Positions 41,101 through 53,400 of a stretch of 64,000 bases of DNA are shown here, piece by piece (the first letter of the stretch is position 1; the number at the start of each line of letters is the position of its first letter). The stretch covers positions 32,430,355-32,494,354 of the forward strand of contig CANTUZ010000007.1 in assembly GCA_947846985.1 (NCBI GenBank), given 5' to 3'. Under the pieces are notes generated by a model. That model saw nothing but the letters and a program-made list of their open reading frames with translations. It searched no databases and was not told the origin of the DNA. A program made the translations under genes and the position numbers. This DNA comes from Fratercula arctica (Eukaryota > Chordata > Aves > Charadriiformes > Alcidae).

Positions 41101-42874
41101 CCTGGAAGGGCTCCTGCTGTGAGAGCACCCTGATTTGCAGAAGCTGGTCAACAAGGTGTCAGAAGAGCATGGGGTTTTTCACTGTATAATGGGGTGGAGA
41201 GAAAAGGTAAGCAGCAGTTAGCGGGGAAGAGATTTTTGTCATTGAATTGCATATTCAAAATGGGATCAGCATTCTCCAAGACCAAAGCTTTGGTCATTCT
41301 GGCAATATCTGACAGCATCAAGCTCAGGTGATTTTCCCTGTGGCTGTGCTCTGCGGTGGGAGCTGGGTGTCACAGGGTGGGCTCCAAATATTTACAAACA
41401 GGAGCAAGAGCTTATTAGGGAAGAGGGATCCATCAGACTACAGTTTGCCTGGCTTGAATCAACAGGTACGGAGACTTGATTTCTATCTATCCATTTATTT
41501 ATTTATTTTAAATGACCATGTCCATCTGCAGGCCTTCAAAACTCTTGGAGTTACCCTAACCCTGTGTTTACAGCATCCCGAAGCCAAACAGAAGACTCTG
41601 ATGAGTTTTGTTTGGTTTTTTTTTAATGTAGTCTTTTTGCTAGTCACATTAGCATACTTGAGCTAGAGAATATATTTGCTGGTATCTTAAGTGCACAGGT
41701 GAACGTAACCGCTCATTGAGTGGGAGTGGCGTGGAAATGGAGGGGACTCTTTTCGTGGGATTTGTAAGTGGCAAAGGAATGTGGGAGCAGAAGATTTGAA
41801 CCGAAAATTGTAATGATGAAGGCAAGCCAATCAAGCTCATTAAAACTGTTATTTTAATTCCTTCTGACTGAATATATTTAAAAAAGCCGTGGCAGAGGGA
41901 ACTCTAGTCTGTGTGTGAATGAAGATTCTTCTGAGAAGCCTTTTAATTCTGAAAGGGAAAAAGTAACTCGGCGCTTTCCGATCTTGTTCTTGACACTGCT
42001 GAAAATTTGCTACTTCTTCTGAGTAGGATGTATGGGGAAAGAATATGGCCAAAATTAAAGGCAAAAGAAGAGTGAAGAAAATAAAAGGTCTAAGTGATAA
42101 CCAGCATCAGACCCAACTGAACGTTTTTTTTTTCAAGAAGCTGCTGAGATGCTAATGTGGAGATTTATAAAGCTCTTCCCAGGCACAACATGCTAGCTAC
42201 CTTCCAGTTGAGATGAGAAAGTAACTCAGCTGTGGAGCTGTGATGATTTTCTTCAAAATACGCAGCAAGGTTTGTTAATTTACACTGGGGAAGCAATATT
42301 GCCCCTTTAATAATAGATTATTTCATATCCCAGTCCTCAGCACGAGCCACCAGCCATTCAGAACCAAGCAGTGAATAAATAGAAGCTTGCAGCATCGAGT
42401 ATGATACCGTGTAAGTAGAATCCCATATAGACTTGTTGGGTTGTTACTATGTGCAAGTAGCTACAACCAGGAGCAGCACGTCTCCTACTCCGGCTGATGA
42501 ATTCACGCGTGAGGCTGCACTTTCAAAACACTGGAGCCCAGACAATATTTTTAACAGGACAGATTGACAGTTTTAATAATTCCCAGATCCCAAACACATA
42601 TGAAACGAGCCCTTGATGGGAAAGGTCTGATTACAAATAACCTGCAGAGAGATGAAAGTTTGCTTTTAATATCTGTTTTTTTAAGTCTGCTTTAGACTTT
42701 CAAGAGGCTTCAAAAGAAGGCAAAGACTAGAAAACAGTTTGATTTAATACTGTTAGATGTGTGAAATAAAATGCTGGACAATAAGAGATGTAAAACAAGC
42801 AACAAGTGCAAATGACTTAAATCAAATTAAAGAGCTAATTGAAAATAATGGAATTAAAACCTTTTTTGGTTGTT
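38197..42874. other. Intergenic, no gene seen
   Basis: From the poly(A) run to the putative polyadenylation signal of the 65-codon ORF. Sequence at 42,100-42,650 is complex and could be regulatory. No exon stands out. Confidence 0.5.
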
Positions 42875-42880
42875 TTTATT
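42875..42880 (-). terminator. Possible polyadenylation signal for the 65-codon ORF
   Basis: AATAAA on the minus strand, about 132 nt downstream of the TAG at 43,012. Such hexamers are common in AT-rich DNA, so the support is weak. Confidence 0.2.
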
Positions 42881-43011
42881 CATCTGTTTTTCATCACGGT
42901 TTGCAACAGCATTTTTTTAATCTTTTTTACTTTGAAGAACAAACTTTTTCCACCATAAAAGACAACGATTTTAATCAGTATCTGAAATGTCATTCTATGG
43001 GGATGTAGATT

Positions 43012-43209
43012 CTAAATGCCAGTCAGGAAGAGAAGCACCACCATCATAAGCCAGCAGGACAGCCAGAGAGCTATACGGCCTTTGTCTATAGAACTTTCTG
43101 ATACAACATCATGATACCGAGTTACTTTATCTCCCATTACAGTGATCCTCACTAAGACATCTTTGCTTTCATCCTCCGCGCTCTCTAAAGGAAATATTTT
43201 TTTCTTCAT
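43012..43209 (-). CDS. Unrecognised 65-codon ORF with C-terminal transmembrane anchor
   Basis: The ORF has an acidic, hydrophilic region (residues 9-17), then a polar stretch (VLVRITVMGDKVTRYHDVV, residues 18-36), then a single hydrophobic segment at residues 46-63 (ALWLSCWLMMVVLLFL) and ends two residues later. This is the layout of a tail-anchored or single-pass microprotein. The ATG has A at -3, and an in-frame TAG lies three codons upstream. A minus-strand AATAAA lies at 42,875-42,880, about 132 nt past the stop. An acceptor-like TATTTCCTTTAG falls within the first codons, so this could instead be the last exon of a larger gene, starting near codon 9. I recognise no family. No neighbour helps assign a role. 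A chance ORF is still possible, but the ordered composition is less random than other ORFs of this size here. Confidence 0.35.
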   Translation of the reverse strand: MKKKIFPLESAEDESKDVLVRITVMGDKVTRYHDVVSESSIDKGRIALWLSCWLMMVVLLFLTGI

Positions 43210-43348
43210 CGTAGCCTACGTGCTCTTATGCCTTCAGCTGTGCAAACCTCTGCCTCCGGTGAGTCACCACGAGGTAGGGCAAACCGAAGTCTGAAATCTC
43301 TTCAGTTTGAGAACAGTTTTTGCTCAGATCACCCCAAACCTCCATATT

Positions 43349-43352
<4 letters not shown>

Positions 43353-43383
<31 letters not shown>
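43353..43383. repeat. Poly(A) run of 31
   Basis: Longest homopolymer in the window. It could be the tail of a plus-strand retroposed fragment, but no source gene or nearby AATAAA is visible just left of it. Confidence 0.95.
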
Positions 43384-43385
<2 letters not shown>

Positions 43386-46300
43386 CTTTGGTGTGTGTTT
43401 AAACAAATGGGGTTCACATTAGACTATTTATACTATTTATGTATTTTTATTTTCATAACAGCAAAGGGGTGATTCCTTTGCAGTGGGCTTGGTGTGAATG
43501 CAACCCTGCCTGGGCAATAGGGACGTGCTCTTCTCTGTTCCGGGTGCAATGCCACCTTCCCATGGGAGACCAAGTGTCCCAGCAGGAACGCAACTATCCT
43601 TACGGCTCTTCGCTCTCCCACTTCTCCTGCCCTCTCCAGTGCCATTGTCCTGCCAGGCTGACATCTCCTGGCTCTCCTCTCTCCCCTCCCAATCCTTTTT
43701 TGAATGGAAGCTCACAGAAATAACTCCCCCATGGGCATCGGAGCCGGTCGGCACGGCGGGTTCAGCTTTAGGGGTTATTTGTGCTTTACTCCATCCTGCA
43801 CTCGAGCAAACTGTGCTGCCTCGCTCACAGGCAGCTTCATTTTAAATCTTTGGGAAGAACAAGGGAAAAGCCAACTGGGAAAACACGAGGACAATTCCCC
43901 CGCTTGTGGGAACGGTATTTTTTAAATGAAATTATTTCCCCTGTGTACTGCTATGCTGCCTCTTCATTAGAGGGAGAGGAGAAGCGTGTGCACTTGCCCA
44001 ACGCCGAGCGCTGACGGTATGTGGAGACTGCATAAAGAAATCATTTCTGTGACTAAAAACCAAACCATCATCGCTCCTTAAGTTTGGTGAAATATCCAAT
44101 CAGTCTCAGTGGGGTTTTTGCAGCAAAAGGAATTAACTAAAAGAAAAAAAAAGGGAAGAGAGAAAACCCACCAACCCCAGTGCGTTCCCATAATGAAGGG
44201 TCTAAAAATGCCCCACTCATTGATGCAAAATTACAGTTATTGTTTATCCTCCTTCTACTTCACACAGCTTTATACAATATGCACGACGAAAAATACAAGC
44301 AAACAACCGACACATTAGTTAAGAGACCTTCCATTTTACTTTGGCAGTTCATGATAATGGAATTTAATTGTGGAAAAAGCTGAATAATTTTAGCTGAATG
44401 TCATTTGGTTCATTCAAACTGGGAATCAGGGACATTTTTAACAAAGGTTTTCAAACTTCTTTTGAAATCAGGAAGCTGCTGTGCACAGATAAGGGGAGAG
44501 GTTTGAGGATTCTCTATCAGAAATTTCAAGGTTTTTTCCATCTGCTTTTTCACATTAACTGGTAATTATCCAGAAAGGCACATAATAGTGCAGAAATGAC
44601 AGAAGCTGACAAAGGTTTTCCTAAGATATGTAAATTGTCAGTGATAGGCAAGGTGCAACAGAAAGGCTTTCTACAGCACAATTATTTATGCCAGTTTCAT
44701 TTGCTTTTAGGTAGCACTGATGGCATACCGCACCGCCGCGCTTATCGCAGGCGCTGCACATTCCCTCCACCACCAGCACGCAGGAAAGATGGCAAAAACC
44801 GAGCTTGAAGGTTGGTGGTCTCCTCCGACTCTGCTGTTTCATATTAAATATGTGTGTGTGTGCCTGTGTGTATAGATATTTCTGAGGACTCTCTTGTTTA
44901 TTAGAACGTCCCCCTTCGTTTCTGATGCCACAGAAATAAATAAATAAGTGGGACGCTTCCCACTGAAACAGCTCCCACATGTTGGTTACGGTTGGTCTAT
45001 GAGTCCACCTTCCCAGCAGCAGCATTGTTTGAGGGATAATGTGTTAAAAGCAGCACTCAGCTGTTTGCATCTGCCGTTCATTAGCCCTTTGCACTGATTG
45101 CATATTTTCAGCAAATAGGTGAGCCCGTTAAAGATGCTCAGATAAACTCCCTCCTCCAGCTGAAGAGCCCAGCTATCGCGGTGCCGCGCTCCTCCTGCCG
45201 GGATGGCACATGCAGGTGGTGGGACAGCCACACCGTCTGCTTTTAAATATTCAGTACCGGGATGGCTGGATTCGGATACTCTCAGCTTATACTCTTAAGG
45301 GAGAAACGACCCTCTTGCCCTCGATTGCCCAGTCAGGCTCAGGAATTACTACACATAGGAGTGCAAAAATGCCACCCTTCCATGACATGTCCCTGCAGGT
45401 CACCAGGGTGGGCTTCAGGTCTTGAACAGAGTTTTAGATGGGTTTTTTAAGGTCTGTGCTATACAAGGAGGGGAGACAGAGGGTGGAGGTTTGATAAATA
45501 TCCCCCTTCAAAATGAGAGGCTGGATTTCTGAGTCCTTCCGGGAGGTTAATTTTTATTTAAGTAAAGTGCCAGGGGCTGTGCACGAGAGAAATTCCTGCC
45601 TGACCCTCACCGCATTCAGCTCATACTGGAATTACGGGTTTTAATTAACCTTTTCTGGGAATCGGACTTCATATGTAACTACATATGTAATGAGGGGTTA
45701 TAAGATCTTTAATGGATGAAAGGACTTTACCTAGAGTCCCTGATGTAGTGGTACCAGAGGTATTATGGTGGTATAATTACTTTACATTAGCACGTGAGTG
45801 ATGTTAAGTTACTCTGATGGGGGGTGTTGCCATGTGTGTCTGGGGGGTGGAATTAATTTCCTTTATGGTAATATTAACTTAAGTTAATGGGGGCTGGGAG
45901 AAAGTAAACAAGGATGCAATACAATAGATTTATACAGGGGAAAAAAAGACAAGATTACATTTGAAAGTCAATGGGCTTAGCTATTAGCTTTAAGGACCTT
46001 GTCTCCCATCTCAAGCTTTGTTTTCCCAAATCAGGAGGCTGGAGGTCAAACCCATGTAAAAGGCTCTGGGATGGAGGGGAGGGATCTGACCCACCAGCGC
46101 TGGTGGGGCTGCGGGCTGCTGCCCGAGGGGGTCTATCCCTGCAGGAACCAGCCTGGGTGGGGACTTGTTTCCTTTATGTCATGTTTTTTTTTTTTTTTTT
46201 TAAAGACAGATTTTCTTTCAGATGCTCTCATGCCATAAAGAATAAACAAAAACTTTCAAGAGCTGCTTTACTTGGTCAGTGCTTTGCTTCATCAGGAGGT

Positions 46301-48759
46301 GCAGGGCTGGGGGCTTTGGGTGTGAAATCATGGCTGATTTATGGGCCTGCAGCCCAAAGACTGTGCTCCTGCCCCCTTTTGTTCCCCGTCCTGTTAACAC
46401 ACGGGGCTCCTCTCCTGCCTGCAGCCCCCTGGTAGCGCTGCAGGGACAAAACCACCAGCTCCGGCTGCTGACACTGGGCTGTAGCTTTCTGCACCCTGGT
46501 GAAGCCCCCAGCCCTTTCCTGTGCTTCTCCCCTTCGTTGCAAGTTTGGGCTGAGCAGTCACATCAACATGAATCAAACGTGCCTATTTTTTTAAGTAGAA
46601 GCTGATGTATTTTTGATTGTAAGGGGAGGGAATCCCCAGGGGAGACATCAACTCAGCCCTAGAGGAGACTCCAGGACAACACGAGGTGAGGGACCAGAGC
46701 CCAAGCCCAGCTGGAAGTAGATTTTGGGAATATGCAGGTTATAAGTGTCTGGACCTGCAGCGTACTTCAGATATTTTTACAGTATTTAGGATATTTAAAA
46801 ATTGCCTGACTCAGAGTTAGCTATTTCATTAAATATTCTGGGTTTTCTTTGATTTTACTTTTTAGTTTTTTCAAAATAAAGTTTAATATAGACCATATTT
46901 AAATATAGGCTCATATTTGCCAGGCCCGTGACGGGGGTCTTAGGTGGTCTATGCACCGTGGAGTTGAGGAGATTGCACTGTTCTTGTGTGCAGGTATTAG
47001 GTCAGAGCTGGCAAAAGGACTTGAAATGGCACGAAAGCACTTAAAGACAGAAACTTCTTTTGCTGGGTAGCAGATAGAGCTGAGCAAAGCCCTGAGGGTG
47101 ACCAAGAAACAATCACGGGAATGGTGGCATGAAGCCATCTTCACTATCATTACATGTTTCTGCACTTGCTTGTAGTGACATTTTGGCCACCAGCAGGCAC
47201 GCTCCTGAGCAGGGTGAGGATGCTGCCAGCTCCCAGCCCTGCATCCTGCCCTAAAAGCAAGTCCTGAGTGAAGTTTCTCGGTCTCAAACTACCACAAGAA
47301 TCTTGAAAATAAACCAGAGGACCATCTGCCTGAGTCTGCTGCCAGCCTGGAGCTTAGTGCCCCCATCAGTCAATGCCACACACCTGCTTAGAGAGTGGAG
47401 TGGGGGGAAAAGCACCAACAAACTCATGTGAACAGTTGTACTTACCCAGCAGAGCTTAAATTTTGACCATTAAATAACTGCGGCAGAATACTCACCATCC
47501 ATCTAGAGCTATTCAGCAAATGATTGGGACTAAAGAATCCATCAAAGGAAATTGTATACTGAAAAAGAGGTGAAATTCACTGGAAGAATTATTCACTTCA
47601 ACTTGTTGACTCAGCCCTGCTAGTAAAGATTTGGAATACAGGCTTCAAGGAGGTTGCACAGGCGTGGGGGGACTGTATGCAGTGGAAGGAGAGAAGTGTC
47701 AGAAAAAACACTGAGGCTGAAAAAAGCACTGCACTAAAACCTACCCATTCCCATGGCTCTTGCTGTCCCCTAACGACCCTCACGGTGCTCAGCAGCTGCT
47801 CCAGGAGTGCCAGCCCTCTGGCAAAGCAAGGCATGGCATTAAGCCGCCAAATACATCTTTTGGTGCTTGACTTTAAGGTTGACCATAATACGGTAAGGAA
47901 GAGAGCATATGTCAGAGTCCAAGCTCAGAGCAGCAGCTCCCCATAGCCACGTTACGTACCCCGGCCTGAGATCTGGAATGATATAGGAGACTTCCACTCG
48001 TCTGCATCAATTTTCTCTGTAATGAGATGCAAGTGGCAAGTTGGTTTCAGTGTTACAGGATCTCGCTCTTTCAGACCTTCCATTTTATATACCTGATGAG
48101 ACTCATGGCAAAAGAGGAGGAGTTTAAAGTACACTAAAAAATTTGAGTAATATGGAAGAAAAACATCCTACTTTTTAAAAACAGTATCCCTGTGCCCAAG
48201 CACCGTCTCCTATAAAATATCCTGCTCAGTTTTCCTTGTTCTGTTTTAATCCGTGACTCTGAATTTCAGAAGTGCTTCTGATTTACCCAGCGTGGCCATG
48301 GAAGGTTCGGAGTCAGAAGGGATTTCTGGAGGTGATGTGTTTTGCCTAAGTCTCTTGATGCAAAATTTTGGACATGCTTTGAGCAAGCACAGCTCCTCCT
48401 GAGACATCTCTCCCAGGGATGCCGAAAATCAGAAGTAAATGGTCATTGGGGATGGCAGAAGCTCTGCACCTTTCTAGGTCATAAAAGGATGAAAGAAAGA
48501 GCAATGTAGAAAAAAAATGCTTTAAAATAGCGTGTTTTCACTGATCAGAACCTTCCAGCTCCTGTTACAACAGAGGGCCCAAACACCATGCCCAGAATTT
48601 TGGGGCGAAAGAGGAGGGAATTAGAACAGGCAAATGTGGGGGTTCAAATGCACAGAAATGGCCTGAATGCATCATCCAGACTATCTGGAATTTTTTCTGC
48701 AGCCTCTTGTTAGACTTTGAAAGAAAAAAAAAAAATTAAACATATTTCAGCGTCATTGA
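43384..48759. other. Intergenic, no gene seen
   Basis: Several overlapping ORFs at 43.4-43.9 kb and 46.0-46.6 kb reflect locally higher GC. None shows a domain. TG-rich low complexity occurs at 44,850-44,875. Confidence 0.5.
46184..46201. repeat. Poly(T) run of 18
   Basis: Simple homopolymer. Confidence 0.9.
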
Positions 48760-49270
48760 ACTGTGCTCACATTAACTTACACTAAAATTATTTTTAATTA
48801 AATGAACTTCCCCTGTTTGTAGCTGGAAGGTACTTATGTGAGATAAAAACTCCATTCTAATAACACTGAGACTCACCACCACTTAATTAGCATCACAACT
48901 CAAGGCAGATGGAGCGGGGAGGTGGGCATGTGCTGCTGGTGGGATTTTGGGGAAAGATGCTCCCTCCCACAGCAGCCCCCATCCCAGAGCCCACCCAGTG
49001 CCGCGAGGCATGCCGGGAGTGGAAATCACACCTAGTATTTGACACAGTTTGTGGCAAAAGCAATTATAATTAACATTATATTAAATATTAAGTCAAGATC
49101 ATAAAATGTTGATTGGTACTGATTAGCTGTATAATCCATAATTAGAAATCACGGCACCCTTCACCAGGTACTGTAGTGCTTAGCTTATGATTTCACTGCT
49201 AAATTAAGTGAGTGATTCAGCTTTTGCCCTGAGTTTTACTTTTGCATTTAATTTAGCTCAGACCCACGCT
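48760..49270. promoter_or_regulatory. Candidate conserved non-coding block
   Basis: A GC-rich centre near 48,910-49,020 is flanked by AT-rich complex sequence with many TAAT/ATTA cores (for example AATTATAATTAACATTATA near 49,062). No open frame and no repeat signature. Confidence 0.2.
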
Positions 49271-50099
49271 CAGGTGAAGAAAGGCACAAGACCCTGTTCC
49301 CGCTGAGGCTGTTCCCAAACTCTCCACCCCAGAGGCAGCTCCCCATCACTTCTGTGCCCACAAGAAAGTGATGGCCAAATTCCCCTTGAAGGGACCCCCC
49401 CCACGACAGCGTTGGTTGTGTATGCAAGATATAGGAAGATGAAAGCTCCGCGTGTATTTACTCACCCTCAAAACAGTGAATGCAAGAGGTAGAACAAAGG
49501 CCATAGGTGCCCTCCTGGCTGTTCTCAAGGCAAGACATAGATAAACCAGTGTTAGGCAGCACCAAGATAACGGTTTATTGCTAGCATAAGCTCGGAGTAC
49601 GCTGATACCTCAGGAAGGAGGGAGGGAGAGAAGACTCTTTAGCGTGATTTGATTTTAGAAGACCGAACCCATCTGTGCATCGTTCATTAACAGGATGGAA
49701 ACACGAGTCGTTTGGTAAGACAGTTTGGAGAGGACAGTGGCTCTGGGCTGGCGAGGTGCTGCGGTGGGGGGCGAGCTATTCCAGGTGTTTAGAAAGGCTT
49801 CTGCAGCAGCCCTGCCTCCCTCAACAAGGCCTTCTCCTGGCTTTATGGGTTCATTTATCACGGATATCCTTTTATAACAGATAATGTCATCATTGCAAAC
49901 TAGGAAGCATTCAGGTTTTGTTAAAATGAAAACCGAAATCCACTAACCATAAGATTTTATGTCTTTGCTACTGTTTTTCAGTGACTGCCTTGGCTGGAGA
50001 CCCATCTATGATTTTCCATAGCATTTCTGGATAAAAGTAATAAAATCTGGCGGATAAACTCCCAAACCCGTGGCAGCCTGGCCATGAGGAGGAAACCAG

Positions 50100-50420
50100 C
50101 TGTACCTGCTTGAGCTCCGGCAGTGCCTTGCAGCGCTGCAGGCTGCAAGATCCAGAGGGACCGTCACGGGCTGAGCTCGCACCCGCCGGCAAACCCAGGG
50201 CTAGAAGGAGAAAATACACTGTCATAAGTTTTCTTTTCCGAGGGCGCTCTTTGGAGTTCTGTGGAAGAAATCTTTTTATTCCTTCTGCAACTAGAACACG
50301 CACTGTTATCTTTTGCAGCGATTAATATTGCCTGGGAGCGGAGACGAGACGTCGGGCAGAGCTCGACGCTCTCGATCAATTAAATCAATGCAGCCGTGAC
50401 GCTCCACCGATTTTCCCTAA
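50100..50420. promoter_or_regulatory. CpG cluster overlapping a signal-peptide-like ORF
   Basis: Around 20 CpGs occur in about 300 bp, with a dense run at 50,337-50,376. On the minus strand an ATG at 50,225-50,223 opens a frame starting MTVYFLLLALGLPAGASSA, which reads as a signal peptide. A possible donor (AAGCAG then GTACAG) follows after exactly 40 codons at 50,106. This could be a first exon with its promoter, or coincidence. The Kozak context is weak. Confidence 0.3.
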
Positions 50421-53400
50421 CCAAGAGTTTGGCCTAAAAGGCAGCGTACACAGCCTTACGGAGGACACGTGGAATCACAGATAACATTGCTGCCGGTCAG
50501 GCTGAGAAAAACAGGAAAGCTGTGCTCCTGGTGCGCATTTCCCTGTGATGGGCACCATGGGATGCAGCCCTGAACTGGGTCAGGGAGGCACTGCACCCTG
50601 TGGTGCTCATACACATGTTCTCACAACCTTTTAATCATTCTTATTATTTTTTTATATATATATTTTTATATAAATGATGGCTTTAAGATTGCATAGCTCA
50701 TCTCCTTCTTTTAAGAGCTACTTTTGGCTAATCCAGGGAAACCGCTGCGGTCTCTCCTTCACAGGCACTGCCCCAGCTGAGCTCCTCGAGCAGGCGCGTG
50801 TCCTAAGGAGAGCTTTACCTGTCCCACTGCAAAGCATCCAAAATCCAAGGTCACTTACAGCCTTCCCCTGGGCTTCCAGCAACCTGAAAAAAATAGAAGG
50901 GAGCACCAGAAAGCGCTCCCAAACCTTGTATATTCTTTGCTGAAATGTTCATAGTGTAGGGATTACCTCTGAGTCAGCAGTTAAATAGGCAGATATTTAA
51001 GAAGATATCCATGCCATGACTATCAAAAACACAGTATTTCTACTCTTTCAGCATTTTCATTAGGAAAAAATGGTGTTAAAAAAAGAAATGCAGAATTTCC
51101 TCCCTGCATATCACCCTTATGTGGGCAGCATCGAGTGCAGGGGGCTGCCACACTGCCGGGCACAGGGTGCTGCATCCTCCTACAAACCTGTATTTGCACC
51201 AGCCCCCATCTACTGTCTGTGATGTACAATGAATCCGTCCATCCAGCAGACAGCCTATTGGCTGTGTAGTACTTAAAATGTCTATTTTTGGCCTGCAGAA
51301 CCAATCCATTAATTCAGAGAAGGGGCAACAGAACGAAAGCCTGGAGCCGCTGACCTCCCCAGATCCAAAAACGCTGCCGCAGTAACAGTGGTGGCATTCC
51401 TGCAAAATAAAGAAAAAACTCATCTCCAAAATCGCTGCAAAGAGTGGGTCTCTGCAGTCTCTTCTTATACACTGAAGATATTTTCATTTAAAAATACCTA
51501 CTCGAAGGCAGGTTTAATCTCAAAACGGCATTTTCCTTTTTTTTTTTTTTTTAAAAAAAAAAACACCTTCAAAAATGTCTCCATTTCTCCTTCAATTTTT
51601 TTTCCAATTAAATTAATTTAAAAAGAATGAAGAATGTTTCATGCCCTAAGATCCTGAAACCTCCGGTGTCAGCTGAAACCGGCACTTCTGCTCTCAGCTT
51701 CAGCCCTCGCTGCAGGCACCTCTGCTTTGAAGCCTTTGAAGTGTTTGTGGCACAGGCAGAGAGAGGCTCTCTGCAGAGAAAGCCAGTCATTTTATATATA
51801 TTTAATGTGTAAAGTGTGTGTGCATGTGTGTCTGTGTGTTGGTGTTAGTATAACATGGATTTGCACAATGCATATGGAAAGATGTGGAAGAGTTCTTGAC
51901 TTGCAGAACCAAATTGCAGGAAAACCCACCGCCTGCCTTACTGAGAGCATCCATAAGGTGCCTTTTGCCCAAGCCTGGGTCACTTCAGCATCGTCCTGAA
52001 GATCCAATTGAAACTACCATCTGCTGACCTTCAGGGAGACCGAAACAGCTTCTTTAGTTGTGCCTATAGGACTCGCTCGCTCCCCCCTCTGCCAGCATCA
52101 GGATTCACTCTTTTAAAGCTTAGAGGAAATAACGCTGCCAAGAAAGCACAAAAGCACTGGGAGCAAAGTGGCTGCAGATGCCCGTCCTGGTTGGGAGCTG
52201 CAAAGCAGCTGACATAGCTGCCCTGCATTTATTTTGGGGATGTGATGCAAAAGCAATGCAATAAATTTGATTAATGGTTGGGTTTTGGAGCTAACTATTT
52301 GACTCAGGAGGTAATGACCTTGATTCTGGAAGGGAGGTGTGTGGTTTGAGAGGCAGCATCTCCTGCGTAAGAAACGAGCTGATGTGAAGGCTCCACCTCA
52401 GCAAACAGTAGGATTAATTTGGTGGCTGGTTTCTCTAAACTGTTAAATTTCCCCACCTTTTTTTTTGGCAGGGCAGATTCAAAACTGATGCCTCTATTTC
52501 AGAACGAGCTGCATTTATTCACCAGGCAGTGCAATTATTCCAGCCTGTAACCGATGAGGTTTAATCAGTAATAGAAGCTTCAGACCTTAAAGAAGCCAGT
52601 TCAGCCTATGTTATTTGAGCAGCACTTCTGCATGGTTTATTGAACAACTTCTACCACGGACTGGTTTTTAAATAGAAGAAAAGTACAAAAGATTTCTAAC
52701 AACATCTGAAGCGAAAAAACAATTACGATTCTGTGACTCTACAAAAATATTTCTGAGGACTGGTAATACATTTTGCCAGGGCAACGTCCCAGTTCTAGGA
52801 GTGGTTCTTTCTTCTCAGCATTTGTTGCTTTTTTAAATGTAAACCATACAGGGAAATATTGGAAAGTGGAGAGGGAAAATATAATTAACTCTGTGTTTTT
52901 CACACAATTGCCCTTTGTCCTACTTTATTTTTATTTTTTCTAACTTTTATGAAGCCATGCTTAATCTAGTCAGCCAAGGTCAAGCGAGTTTTTTTCTTCT
53001 TTGCAGACCCTAAAGCTTATAAAGCGTCAATCTACTCTTCCATAACCAAACGTTTAGTACCTACCAGTTGGGTTAATTAGTTCTTTACAGCTCTGATAAT
53101 AATCACTACTACACCATCATAGCAGTGACTGCAGACTGTTTTTTCATTTGTTATTTCCTTTTGACAGCAAGCATTTATGTAGTCACACTGCTTAAACCGC
53201 TGGTTCTCTTGGGTTCAGACAAGGGTTCATGTGGTGGAATGATACCTGGAAATATCAAGTTCCAGAAGAGCACCACCTGCACTCATGACAATACCCAAAC
53301 TAAATGCAGCACAGCATCTTGGATATACCTCAAAAACAGATGACATCATTGTTTTTTAAGAGGAGGAGAGAATATTCATAGGGGGAAAAAAAGATGAGAA

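Noticed and set aside
45971..46435. 154-codon plus-strand ORF
   Set aside because: It runs through a poly(T) tract giving a run of Phe, and has no domain. A chance frame.
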